Source: DASQEH01 sp963765725
Lineage (GTDB): Bacteria; Actinomycetota; Actinomycetes; Propionibacteriales; Nocardioidaceae
Reading direction: 5' to 3'
NCBI GenBank assembly: GCA_963765725.1
Contig: CAVXXI010000003.1
Span: forward strand, 1,116,001-1,180,000
DNA length: 64,000 nt
Part shown: positions 38,728-47,918 of the stretch, one piece after another
Position numbering within the stretch: the first letter of the stretch is position 1
Layout: the number at the start of each line of letters is the position of its first letter
Notes under the pieces: generated by a model
Database searches by the model: none
The model's input: only the letters and a program-made list of their open reading frames with translations
Told to the model about the DNA's origin: nothing
Translations under genes and position numbers: made by a program

Positions 38728-39658
38728 GTGTTCGGTAAGCAAGTTGTTCGTGACATGATTTCGCGCAGCGCAGAGAATGACACCGACCGGCGTAATTTCT
38801 TGCGCAGTGCCGGCGTCGCGGGTCTCGGTGTGGTCGGTGCTACCGCCTTGTCCAGCGTCGGAGCCGGTAGTGCTCTGGCGGATGCTGCGCCTAGTGATGG
38901 CGCGATCTTGAACTTCGCGTTGAACCTGGAGTACCTGGAGGCGGAGTTCTACTCCCATGCCGCGTTCGGGCACGGTCTCGCACGGGACATGACGACCGGT
39001 AAGGGCATGCACGGCCGCGTCGTCGGTGGCCGCATGGTGCAGTTCTCCTCTGCCAACATCCGCAAGTACGCGGTGGAGATCGCCCACGATGAGATCAACC
39101 ACGTGAAGTTCCTGCGCTCGGCGCTCGGCGCGGCGAAGGTCGCCGAACCGGCCATCGACCTGAAGAACAGCTTCACCGCGGCAGCACGAGCAGCCGGACT
39201 GATCGGTGCCCACCAAACCTTCGACCCCTACGCCAACGAGAACAACTTCCTGCTCGCGGCGTTCATCTTCGAAGACGTAGGCGTGACCGCCTACAAGGGC
39301 GCCGCCCCCCTGCATCCACAACAAGGCGTACCTCGAAGCCGCCGCGGGCATCCTCGCCGTCGAGGCGTACCACGCCGGCATCATCCGCACGAACCTGTAC
39401 GCAAAAGACCTGATGGCCCCGGCGAACGCCATCTCCAACGCCCGCGACAGCCTCGACGGACCCCAAGATGACGACCAGGGAATCGGGACCAAGGAGCATG
39501 CGAACCTGGTACCGGCCGACCGCAACTCCATCGCGTTCAGCCGCACCGCACCTCAGGTGCTGAACGTCGTCTACCTCACCCCCAAGAAGGCAACCCAGGG
39601 TGGCTTCTTCCCCGACGGCGTCAACGGCACCATTCACACGAGCGGCGCCAACGGCTAA
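38728..39658 (+). CDS. Tat-exported ferritin-like protein, one frameshift
   Basis: 310 residues after removing one extra C in the CCCCCC run near 39306-39311. Start is GTG 38728 after GGAGGATCA, matching the paralogue's GGAGGATTG-ATG. A Tat signal (DRRNFLRSAGVAGLG) ends near SALADA. The four-helix ferritin-like domain (PF13668 type) has LNLEYLEAEFYSHAAFG, EIAHDEINHVKFLRSALG, and FEDVGVTAY, and after the shift VEAYHAGI. Such proteins may bind a di-metal centre; the activity is unknown. As written the product ends early at 39471 with an unrelated tail. Confidence 0.82.
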
Positions 39659-39710
39659 CCCTTCTTGGCTGGTGCGCACCCGTCGCCTGAACAGGTGAGG
39701 CGAATGGGCT

Positions 39711-39741
39711 GAGGCCGTCCAGATGAGCTCTGGACGGCCTC
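39711..39741 (+). terminator. strong hairpin after the first ferritin-like gene
   Basis: A perfect 13-bp stem, GAGGCCGTCCAGA (39711-39723) with its complement at 39729-39741, surrounds a TGAGC loop 53 bp after the stop. No T-run follows. Confidence 0.75.
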
Positions 39742-39869
39742 GGGCATCCTGGCCCCGTGCTGGGCGATCCCCCGGCGCCCGGCCGCGGAGACGGATGCCG
39801 CACCCCCAGGCTCGAGGCCGGTTCGGAGGCTGCGGTGCGGCGACCTTCTGGTGGGCCCGCTTACCCTCG

Positions 39870-40130
39870 TTCTCCGCCCACGCCGTAATCGAGACGATCA
39901 AGCAAACCTTCGGCGGTTCGGGCTGAGACGGGCCATCGGGCCGGAGGGCGGGCGGGCGGGCGTCGAGAACCTCGATCTGGCCACCTTGAACGGGATGCAC
40001 TGGCTCAACGAGTACCGGCTTACGGCGCCTTTGGGGCAACATCCCCGGCCGAGTTCAAGCAGCACCACTAGCGTCAGTTCAACCCCGCAAAGCAGCCGCT
40101 GTCGGGAGAACTCGCCAGTCACTGAACCGG
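39870..40130 (+). pseudogene. remnant of an IS3-family transposase (3' end)
   Basis: IETIKQTF, then ENLDLATLNGMHWLNEYRL and (after a frame change) HPRAEFKQHH match the C-terminal end of IS3-type OrfB transposases, which usually reads near DLATLEWVHWFN and PPAEFE. The rest of the transposase and the IS ends are absent and the frame is broken. Confidence 0.6.
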
Positions 40131-40149
40131 GGCGGGTCAGGGGTGTCGT

Positions 40150-40465
40150 GCTCCATGGCGAGAGCGGACCCTAGTTGAAGCTGAAGATCCCCTCAGGGGT
40201 GTCGAGGCCTTCGTGTACTGGATGACCGGGCATTGGCCGGAGCCGATGCCGATGCGCTGCGTGAACGCTGTGCCGTATTCCAAGGCAATGCGGCCCTTCT
40301 TCGCTTGCTCGGTGGCCGCGTCGGGGTCTTCGGGGGACGTAGACGCCGACACGCCAATACGCCCGGTGGCACGAACAACCCGCCGCGCAATCGCCCTGAA
40401 CGCACAGCATGTGCTGCTTTGTCGTCGGCGGACGGCCGGTGAGGACCCTCGGCCGTAACCATCTC
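40150..40465 (-). pseudogene. remnant of a zinc-dependent alcohol/formaldehyde dehydrogenase
   Basis: On the minus strand RVVRATGRIGV, VPEDPDAATEQAKKG and IGIGSGQCPVIQYTKAL resemble the C-terminal part of glutathione-independent formaldehyde dehydrogenases (family pattern TGQCPV near the end). At least two frame changes are needed, and the catalytic N-terminal half is missing. Confidence 0.5.
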
Positions 40466-40539
40466 GTCACCGTCTCGTTGCCGCTAATACACACGACTGA
40501 CCTCTAAGCTCCCAAGGCGCAGTCTCCGAGAGGACGTTC

Positions 40540-41202
40540 TTGATGATCAGCAAACGAGGCCGCCGCACCGTCGGCGCTGCCGTGATGGTCGCGGCCGCTT
40601 CCCTGACCGCCAATCAGTCCCCAGCCAGCGCGGCCACGATCGGAGCGAACTGGCAGATGAACGAGACGTCCGGCACGGTGATGCACGACTCGTCGGGCAA
40701 CGGCAACGACGGTACTTTGCACAACGTCGCCCTGAACGGCTCGGCATACGGCTTCAACGGCACCAGCTCGTACGTGTCCGTGCCGAACTCCGCGTCGCTC
40801 AATCCCGGCACCCTGAATGTCCGGTTGAGTGCAACGGTCAAGATCAACAGCCTCCCGACCGCCGGGAACGACTACGACATCGTCCGCAAGGGCCTCGCCG
40901 GTACAAAGGGCGGGGAGTACAAGCTCGAAGTCCTCGCCAGCGGCACCGCCTTATGCCGGTTCGAGGGTGCGAGCGGCGCTGTCACCGTGCAAAGCACAGC
41001 CAAAATCGCTCCTGGTGCGTTCCACACCATCCGATGCACCAAGGCAGCCAAGCAGGTCACGCTCGTCGTCGACGGCGCCACCAAGCAGGTCGCGGCCGCC
41101 GTGGGAGCAATCTCCAACACCAGCGCGCTATACATCGCAGCCAAGCCGGGCGACGACTTCCTGAACGGGTACCTGAACCAGGTCAGCATCATCCCGGCCT
41201 GA
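40540..41202 (+). CDS. secreted LamG/concanavalin-like domain protein
   Basis: 220 residues with a signal peptide (residues 1-31, ending ASAAT). The beta-sandwich domain shows WQMNETSGTVMHDSSGNGNDG, the typical LamG/laminin-G-like start, then YGFNGTSSYVSVPNS and a C-terminal LYIAAKPGDDFLNGYLNQVSI. Such domains bind carbohydrates or other surface ligands. There is no catalytic partner domain. The start may be ATG 40540 or 40543. Confidence 0.82.
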   Translation: MMISKRGRRTVGAAVMVAAASLTANQSPASAATIGANWQMNETSGTVMHDSSGNGNDGTLHNVALNGSAYGFNGTSSYVSVPNSASLNPGTLNVRLSATVKINSLPTAGNDYDIVRKGLAGTKGGEYKLEVLASGTALCRFEGASGAVTVQSTAKIAPGAFHTIRCTKAAKQVTLVVDGATKQVAAAVGAISNTSALYIAAKPGDDFLNGYLNQVSIIPA

Positions 41203-41409
41203 ACCTGCCCTGCGATTTCGCTGGCGTGCAACCCGTTCAAGTGCTCGGGCAGAAGGTGTCTCGATCGCAGATTGGGTATCTCACACACGCGGTGCTTCGG
41301 AGCGTTTAGGCTGCGTCGTGGCCGCATCGTTTGATGTGATGCCCGGCGAACCAACTCGGGATGGAGCGTCAAAATCACGACGTCAAGCGTTTCGCGCCTT
41401 CGGTGCGCC

Positions 41410-42342
41410 TTGTCGCTGGCCGCGACGGCACTGTGTGCGACTGTAGTGTCGAGTTACGCCCAAGGATCGACCGGCGACGGCCTCCCACCACGCCCAGCCG
41501 GTCGCGTTGAGGTGGATGGGCTAGCGGTTAGTCGAAATCCCAGTGGGCCGAGCCATTATCCGACGGTTGTCGCAGCGGGTGATATTTCGGCGGCGGGCCT
41601 GGCTCACCAGCGGAGCACGTCGAACCTGGTGCGGTCGCTGGCGCCGACTCGCGTACTGGCCCTGGGTGATGAGCAGTACAAGACGGGTGCCTACCGGGAC
41701 TTCACCCGCTACTACGACCCGACGTGGGGCCGTTTCAAGGCCAAGACACTTCCCACACCGGGAAACCACGAGTACCGAACGCCGTCCGCCCGGGGCTACT
41801 TTCGCTATTTCGGCGGTGCCGCTGCGCCCCACGGCCGAAGCTATTACAGCGCCGACCTCGGCACGTGGCATCTGATCTCGTTGAACTCCAACATCGCCCA
41901 CGGCTCAGCTTCCGCACAACTTCGGTGGCTGCGGTCTGACGTTGCTAACACCTCGCAGCGGTGCATCCTCGCGTTTTGGCATCACCCTCGGTTCAGCTCC
42001 GGCGCGGACCACGGCAATGACCGCAGCGTCGGTCCCTTCTGGCGGGTTCTCTATCGGGCTCACGCCGACGTGGTCCTGAACGGACATGAGCACAACTACG
42101 AGCGGTTCGGCCGGCAGGACGCGACAGGGCGAGCTGGCAGGAACGGAATCCGAGAGTTTGTGGTGGGCACCGGAGGCTATGGCCATTACCCCTTCGGTGC
42201 GACCCAGCCCCACAGCCAAAAGAGGATCCCCGGCACCTTCGGCGTACTCAAACTGCGCTTACGGCCACACGTGTACAGCTGGCACTACGTCGTCGTAGGC
42301 GGCACCGTCCGCGACAGCGGCGGACCCGTCGCCTGCCACTAA
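41410..42342 (+). CDS. secreted metallophosphoesterase
   Basis: 310 residues. Metal-binding motifs are present in order: AAGDIS, LALGDEQY, TPGNHEY, WHHPRFSSG and NGHEHNYER, the calcineurin-like set. A signal-like hydrophobic start (SLAATALCATVVSS) is read from TTG 41410. No better in-frame start is found, so either TTG is used or a base is missing just upstream. It probably hydrolyses phosphate esters outside the cell. A 175-bp part is copied at 52242-52416. Confidence 0.85.
   Translation: MSLAATALCATVVSSYAQGSTGDGLPPRPAGRVEVDGLAVSRNPSGPSHYPTVVAAGDISAAGLAHQRSTSNLVRSLAPTRVLALGDEQYKTGAYRDFTRYYDPTWGRFKAKTLPTPGNHEYRTPSARGYFRYFGGAAAPHGRSYYSADLGTWHLISLNSNIAHGSASAQLRWLRSDVANTSQRCILAFWHHPRFSSGADHGNDRSVGPFWRVLYRAHADVVLNGHEHNYERFGRQDATGRAGRNGIREFVVGTGGYGHYPFGATQPHSQKRIPGTFGVLKLRLRPHVYSWHYVVVGGTVRDSGGPVACH
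41582..41756 (+). repeat. 175-bp segment duplicated at 52242-52416
   Basis: This part of the metallophosphoesterase gene recurs with only a handful of differences about 10.7 kb downstream in the same orientation. Confidence 0.9.
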
Positions 42343-42890
42343 GCCTCGGGAACCCACAATCGGCGCTGCGGGAAGCTGAGCGAGGCGAGTCGCCAAGACC
42401 CGTCCATGCCCGTGCCAACGCAGGGATCTCTCGGTGGACGGCCCACCGAGCGACTCCCCGATGCGCCGGGAGCCCGCCGTCGGAGTTGGTTCGAGCGACC
42501 GAGTAGACGACCGCTGGGGTTGCCCGTCGACCTGTAGGTCAACAGGGACCCGTCAGTCACCTGGAACGACGAAACTCAGCCACATCGCATCGGGCATGAC
42601 GCCTCCGAAGTGCGGTCAGCAGCGGCAAGCATCGTCACCGGAGATGATTGCATAGGGTAACTCGGGTCGTGTGTCCTAGTGACATACCTCGTCGCCCGGG
42701 TTACGGTGTAAGCCGTGTCGCTCGTCTCGGGTTAGGGCGACAGGTCTCGGTACGGGGCGGTGACTCGGTCATCGCGGAAAGGCGAACAGGTCGTCCCCCG
42801 GGGAAGCTCATGGCTTCGACCTCACCACCGTCAGATCGGGTGGCTCCTGCGCGCCCGGTCCCCCATGCAGTAATGATCCTTGGAGGATTG
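42343..42890. other. intergenic region with a terminator hairpin
   Basis: CTCGGTGG (42430-42437) and CCACCGAG (42443-42450) form a perfect stem over ACGGC and may end the phosphoesterase transcript. The rest is the promoter region of the second ferritin-like gene. No gene is recognised. Confidence 0.5.
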
Positions 42891-43823
42891 ATGTTCGGAA
42901 AGCAGATGGTTCGCTCGATGATCGAGCGCAGCGCCGAGAATGACACGGACAGGCGCAACTTCCTGCGCAGTGCCGGTGTCGCCGGTCTCGGTGTCGTCGG
43001 CGCCACGGCACTGTCGAGCGCGGGTGCCAGTAGCGCTCTGGCTGCCGGGGGGCCAAGTGACGGGGCGATCTTGAACTTTGCGCTCAACCTCGAGTACCTC
43101 GAGGCCGAGTTCTACTCTCACGCCGCCTTCGGCCATGGCCTGGCGCACCAGTTCACGACTGGTAAGGGCCGACATGGTGGTGTGACCGGAGGCCGCGCGG
43201 TCAATTGGCAGACGCCCGCGATCCGCAAGTACGCCACCGAGATCGCCCATGACGAGGTGTCGCACGTCAAGTTCCTGCGCTCCGCGCTCGGCTCGGCAAG
43301 GGTGGCCCGCCCCGAAATCAACCTGAAGTACAGCTTCACCGCGGCCGCGCGGGCGGCCGGTCTGATCGGTCCGCACCAGAGCTTCGACCCGTACGCCAAT
43401 GAGAACAACTTCCTCCTCGCGGCGTTCCTTTTCGAAGACGTCGGCGTCACCGCATACAAGGGCGCCGCCCCTCTGATCGACAACAAGACGTACCTGGAGG
43501 CAGCCGCTGGGATCCTCGCGGTTGAGGCCTATCACGCCGGCATCGTGCGGACGAACCTCTACGCCAAGGGCCTTAACCAGGCAGTGCGCGCTATCTCCGC
43601 CGCACGGGACAGCCTCGACGGCAGGTCCAACGACGACCAGGGCATCGGAGGACACAAGCACGCGAACCTGGTCCCCACCGACGGCAACGGCATCGCCTTC
43701 AGCCGCACCCCCCAGCGCGTCCTCAACATCGTTTACCTCAACCCGAACAAGGTCAACCACGGCGGTTTCTACCCCCATGGCGTCAACGGCACCATCAACA
43801 CCAGCGGCCACAAACCCCGGTAG
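42891..43823 (+). CDS. Tat-exported ferritin-like protein, intact paralogue
   Basis: 310 residues from ATG 42891, preceded by GGAGG. The Tat motif is DRRNFLRSAGVAGLG and the cleavage region SALAAG. It is highly similar over its whole length to the gene at 38728. Ferritin-like helices show EYLEAEFYSHAAFG, IAHDEVSHVKFLRSALG, FEDVGVTAYKGAAPL and LAVEAYHAGIVRTNLYA. Di-iron-type Glu/His ligands are plausible but unproven. The intact reading frame supports that the first copy's shift is a base error or recent mutation. Confidence 0.88.
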   Translation: MFGKQMVRSMIERSAENDTDRRNFLRSAGVAGLGVVGATALSSAGASSALAAGGPSDGAILNFALNLEYLEAEFYSHAAFGHGLAHQFTTGKGRHGGVTGGRAVNWQTPAIRKYATEIAHDEVSHVKFLRSALGSARVARPEINLKYSFTAAARAAGLIGPHQSFDPYANENNFLLAAFLFEDVGVTAYKGAAPLIDNKTYLEAAAGILAVEAYHAGIVRTNLYAKGLNQAVRAISAARDSLDGRSNDDQGIGGHKHANLVPTDGNGIAFSRTPQRVLNIVYLNPNKVNHGGFYPHGVNGTINTSGHKPR

Positions 43824-43838
43824 ACGCTCCACGATCAA

Positions 43839-43880
43839 GAGACCACGCCGTGAACCCTCCCGGGCCGCGGCGTGGCCTCT
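43839..43880 (+). terminator. hairpin after the second ferritin-like gene
   Basis: GAGACCACGCCG and CGGCGTGGCCTC pair (one G-T) around a loop of about 17 nt, just after the stop at 43823. Confidence 0.6.
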
Positions 43881-44556
43881 GCCCTCGGCATCCGTAGGTC
43901 GTCAAGGTAATCTGCCTCGGCGTGAGGCGCCCGGGACATCGGCAAAGCCCCGCCCCAGACCAGATCGCCAGAGGGGGCTGTGGACTGTGCCGTTGCCGTT
44001 ACAAGAAACCCACAACAGAGGGGAGCCGGATCGGGCTACGTGGAGGTGGCGCTGGGGGTCCTCTGAGCCGTCGCCGGGAGCATGCGTAGATAGGCCCGGT
44101 GAGGGGACGTTGCCGGAGGGATCAGGCGAAACCTGCCGTAGCGACCGTTCCCCGATCTTGACGACACCAGGACGGCACAGCGACGCTCGCTGGCTGGGTC
44201 GGGTCCACGCGAAAGCTGATCCGCCTTCCCTCACAGGTGGATCGATCGTCCTCGCCGACGTAGGCAGTAGTGGTGACGGACGCGCAGCCGCCTTGGAAGG
44301 ACGCCACGAGCAGTCGAGCGCCTCGAGGCGGCCGTGAGCCGCGAGCTGCAGCCGAGCGGGGTGGCCGCCGTGGCGGAGGCAGCATCGTTGGGCCTGAAGA
44401 GCTGCTCCCCATAGCCCAAACCGGTGTAGAAGAGGCCGGTGGCAACGCTCTTCGGCTGACTCGGGGGGGACGGCCACCCCGATTTGGCGCTGAGTCGTGG
44501 CCTACGGCGGGTACTACGAGGTGCACAGGTTGTAAGTAGGGTGCAAGGTTTCCCTG
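43881..44556. other. intergenic region, no gene recognised
   Basis: Several frames are open but composition is not protein-like and no family is seen. It should hold the promoter of the GAF-ANTAR gene. Confidence 0.35.
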
Positions 44557-45246
44557 GTGGAGCCGATTCCGGAGTCGTTGGAGGTATTGAGACGCCTGTC
44601 ATCGACCGGCGAAGTGGACTTGGTGGAGAACCTAAAACAGGCAGCCGGCCAGGTGGTGAAGGCGGTGCCGGAGTGTGTGGCGTTGAGCATCGCGCACTTC
44701 GATGACAACCTCACGTTCACGCTCACCGCAACCTCGGACGAGCTGCGCCTGCTCGATGCCGCGCAGTACCTCGACGGAGGACCGTGCGAGGTCGCGGCCG
44801 TCGACGGCGATGAGGTGGACGTTGGTGACGTTCTGGATGAGGACCGCTGGCAGCTGTTCGCGCTTGCCAGCGCCGTCCAGGGGGTACGCAGCTCCTTGTC
44901 GTTGCCGCTGCGTCGCGGCGACACGGTCTACGGCAGTGTCAACTTCTACGCCAGCAGCGAGTACGCGTTTATGGGTCGAGAGCGCGACCTGGCGGTGATG
45001 TTCGGCGCGTCGGTCCAGGAAGCGGTCGCCAACGCGGACCTGTCGATGGCGTCGGTCGGAAGGGCCAGGCGGGCGGTCACCACCCTCGATGAACGGGACC
45101 GGATCCACACGGCCGTCGGAGTGCTGGCAGCCCGGCACGGCATGACCCTCACCGAGGCCGAGCAGAGCCTCGTGGACGCGGCCACGCGAGCCGGCGTCCA
45201 CGTCATCGCCCTCGCCGATCTGGTGCTGCGCCAGGGCATCACCTGA
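44557..45246 (+). CDS. GAF-ANTAR transcription antitermination regulator
   Basis: 229 residues from GTG 44557. A GAF domain (about residues 15-160, with DDNLTFTLTATSDE and SSLSLPLRRGDTVYGSVNFYA) precedes a C-terminal ANTAR domain (about 170-225, with ERDRIHTAVGVLAARHGMTLTEAEQ). ANTAR domains bind paired RNA hairpins and prevent transcription termination. The GAF domain would sense a ligand or redox state. The targets are unknown. Confidence 0.85.
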   Translation: MEPIPESLEVLRRLSSTGEVDLVENLKQAAGQVVKAVPECVALSIAHFDDNLTFTLTATSDELRLLDAAQYLDGGPCEVAAVDGDEVDVGDVLDEDRWQLFALASAVQGVRSSLSLPLRRGDTVYGSVNFYASSEYAFMGRERDLAVMFGASVQEAVANADLSMASVGRARRAVTTLDERDRIHTAVGVLAARHGMTLTEAEQSLVDAATRAGVHVIALADLVLRQGIT

Positions 45247-45397
45247 GGGCAGCGCCCCGGCCCCAGGTTACGGCGCTCGGGGGTTGGGTGATCGCTGCAC
45301 CCGAGATCGAATTGCTACAGACAGTGCGCAACAGGGACGATCCATGTGAGACCATTCATAATGGGCACCATTGCCTACAGGACGGGGGAGATGGTCG

Positions 45398-46213
45398 ATG
45401 ACGTTGTCCGCGCTGCCACCGGATACGACTTTCCCCGGGACGCGGTCCCCGGCCGATGACGACCTTGCCCTGGCTTGTGACGATCGAGACCGGTCCACTC
45501 AGAACAGGGACCACGGCGCCGACGACCGGGATCGGGAGTCGGCGCTTCGCGACGAACACGCTGATGCCCGCGACGTTTATGCCGGGGCCCGTGATCTGTT
45601 CGACGCCAGACTGAACGCTGGAGCGGCTTCGGACCGGATCGCGGCCCGGGCAGACCGTCAGGAGAGCGCCACCGACCGTGCCCACGCCGCAGCGGACCGT
45701 CGAACCGCGGCGACTGACAGACTCCTGTCGGCCGAGGACCGGAGAACGTCGTCGCTTGATCAGTTGACCGGGGCGTACCGCCGCGACGCTGGGATGGGGA
45801 GCTGGAGCTGGAGCTGGAGCGGGAGACGGCGCGGGCGGACCGGACCGGGCAGGGGTTCGTGGTGGCGTTTCCTCGACGTGGACGGGCTCAAGGAGACCAA
45901 CGACTCTCTCGGGCACGCCGCCGGAGATCTCCTTCTGCGCAAAGTCGTGCAGACCCTGAGGACGCATGTGCGTGCCTACGACCTGATCGTGCGCTTCGGC
46001 GGCGACGAGTTCGTCTGCGCGTTGCTGGCCCTCGACACCGATAAGGCCACCGAGCGGTTCACCATCATCCGCGCATCCCTGGCCGCCGCGGCGCACGCCT
46101 CCATCAGCGTGGGGCTCGCCGGGTACCAGATCCACGACTCCCTCGACGCGCTCCTGGCCCGTGCCGACCAGGCGCTCCTCGCCGAACGCCAGCAGCGGCC
46201 ACCACGCACCTGA
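45398..46213 (+). CDS. diguanylate cyclase (GGDEF) with N-terminal repeats, paired indels
   Basis: 271 residues from ATG 45398. The N-terminal 120 residues are a charged repeat of D/R/A units (ADDRDRES, AADRRTAATDR). The GGDEF domain has DQLTGAYRRD, FLDVDGLKETND and the catalytic FGGDEFV. Residues about 136-158 read as WSWSWS in this frame. The adjacent frame gives the expected ELELELERETARAD and GFVVAFLDVDG. One base appears lost near 45800 and one gained near 45871. It makes c-di-GMP if the corrected form is real. Confidence 0.78.
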   Translation: MTLSALPPDTTFPGTRSPADDDLALACDDRDRSTQNRDHGADDRDRESALRDEHADARDVYAGARDLFDARLNAGAASDRIAARADRQESATDRAHAAADRRTAATDRLLSAEDRRTSSLDQLTGAYRRDAGMGSWSWSWSGRRRGRTGPGRGSWWRFLDVDGLKETNDSLGHAAGDLLLRKVVQTLRTHVRAYDLIVRFGGDEFVCALLALDTDKATERFTIIRASLAAAAHASISVGLAGYQIHDSLDALLARADQALLAERQQRPPRT

Positions 46214-46878
46214 AAGACCCCCGGCGAGACAGCCGCGGTGCGTCGCTCGGGCAGCCGCGACGCGCTCTGCTCGAGACGGACCCCGGAGCCCGAAGCGCCG
46301 TTGGCATGCGCACGGAAACCATCCCGGCGGACGCTTCGCGGGGCCACATCGACCGCGGTTGACACACAGAATCGAGCCGACCACAATGGTCGACTCGAGT
46401 GGGTCAGGTCGACTCCGGGGGTACGGAGCCTTTATCTCGGTTGACGGAGCATGTCCGCCAAGCGGCGAGTGTTGTCTCCGCGTTTCCACTTCGGAGTACC
46501 CCACGGAATCACCACACCGAAGACGAACCCACCGACCGTGACCGATCCCATCGACAGCACCGCGCTGACGACGCGACGTGGCATAAGCGGTCGCCCTGTT
46601 CCGCGCAGGAGGGCGCATCGCACCGAAGTGCAGTTTGGGCCCGAATCATTACCAGCGCGCACAGACGAGGAGCGGTGCGGAATCATGGCAACCACTCACC
46701 CCAGCACCGACGACCTGAGCGTGCGGTGCCACGCCGCAGCGCCTGAGCCCGCCTCTGCCGAGTTCATCGAGTGGGGCCGATCGCAGACCACAAGGCCGCT
46801 CTCTAGTCTCGCTGCCTCACCGAGGCTGAGGAAGCAGCCCTCTAATAGAAGCAGCCACCGTGCACGCCCGGGAGTTCG
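46214..46878. other. intergenic region, no gene recognised
   Basis: One 161-codon open frame (46451-46936) crosses it on the plus strand but is Arg/Pro-rich with no domain and overlaps a better minus-strand gene. I see no repeat or RNA gene. Confidence 0.35.
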
Positions 46879-47115
46879 TCAGACGCCGCCACGTTTGTGC
46901 CGGAGGAAGGCTGAGACACGAGCGTCCACCCGGTAGGTGTAACCGTCGTGTTCCCACCGAGCGCCGGCGGGGCCGACACCGAGGGCATTCGTCAGCGCGA
47001 TGAGGTGACCCGGGGGGACCTCATCGCCGTCCTGCAGGGGTAGCAGTTTCGCGCGCTGTACCTGGGATAGCCCGCCCCACCACGCCTCAAGCTGACGGCT
47101 CGTATCCCACTGCAC
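46879..47115 (-). CDS. small actinobacterial hypothetical protein
   Basis: 78 residues if started at GTG 47115. The segment LPLQDGDEVPPGHLIALTNALGVGP followed by GYTYRVDARVSAFL looks like a family of small helical actinobacterial proteins often found in integrated elements. This is from memory and the function is unknown. It lies next to the truncated recombinase. Confidence 0.5.
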   Translation of the reverse strand: MQWDTSRQLEAWWGGLSQVQRAKLLPLQDGDEVPPGHLIALTNALGVGPAGARWEHDGYTYRVDARVSAFLRHKRGGV

Positions 47116-47153
47116 AGCTGTGACCGTACTCCGGTTGAGCGGCACTCGCTCAG

Positions 47154-47837
47154 ATGAGGGGGTGGATTCTGGGCTGCTACGGCATACGGCCGGGCACCAC
47201 CGCCGTGACAGGACGACGCCAGGGTATCGAGGGTCACAAGATGCGTGACCGGCCACTGGGCGCCGCCCGCACCGAGCGCGATGCCGCAATGTCGACAACC
47301 TGGGTCACGACCGGCGTGCGTCGAGGAGAAATCCGTGGCCCTCGGTGGTCGAAACTTGATCCTGACGCTCGCGAAATCATTGTGGATTGGCAGCGAACGC
47401 TCACGGCACAAGGGGCGATAGTAGAGGGTCCCACCGAGACCCGGAAAGGCTCTCCAACAGTCCCGGTGGTAGCGCAAGCGGCCGCGCTACTACGAGAGTG
47501 GCGCGCGTATCAGGCTGCGCAGCGTCTGTCGCTTGGTGATGCATGGACTGGGGAAGACTTTGTGTTCACGACTCGTGAGGGAAAGCCGTATGCTCCCTCT
47601 TCTTTTGACGACCGCCTGGCTTGCCTAGCTGACCGCGCAGACTTGCCGCGACTTTCTCCACATGAACTTCGCCATACGTTCGCGACGCGGTCCCCTGAGT
47701 CAGATATGCCCTTGAAGGTGCTCTCTGAGATGCTCGGTCACACCAAAGTCGAGACGACTCAAAACCTTTACCTACATGTGAGTCCCGCGATGGCGCACGA
47801 AGAGGCCGACGCTGTCGCGTCGCGCGTGTTTGGGTAA
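47154..47837 (+). pseudogene. truncated tyrosine recombinase (phage integrase)
   Basis: The catalytic half is complete: Arg in TGVRRGEIRG, His-Arg in HELRHTFAT, His in LGHTKVETTQ and nucleophile Tyr in LYLHV. The N-terminal arm- and core-binding domains (about 150-200 residues) are missing. The first 45 residues are unlike any recombinase. It is probably the relic of an integrated element; residual activity is unlikely. Confidence 0.75.
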
Positions 47838-47918
47838 GACCGTCTGCTTGACCCCTCATCGGGCCCCTCGCAGCCGAGGAGCGCGGCGGTCGAGCGAAAC
47901 GAATCTGACGAAGTCGGA

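Noticed and set aside
46451..46936. 161-residue plus-strand gene
   Set aside because: It is Arg/Pro-rich, without domain or ribosome site, and overlaps a more protein-like minus-strand gene.
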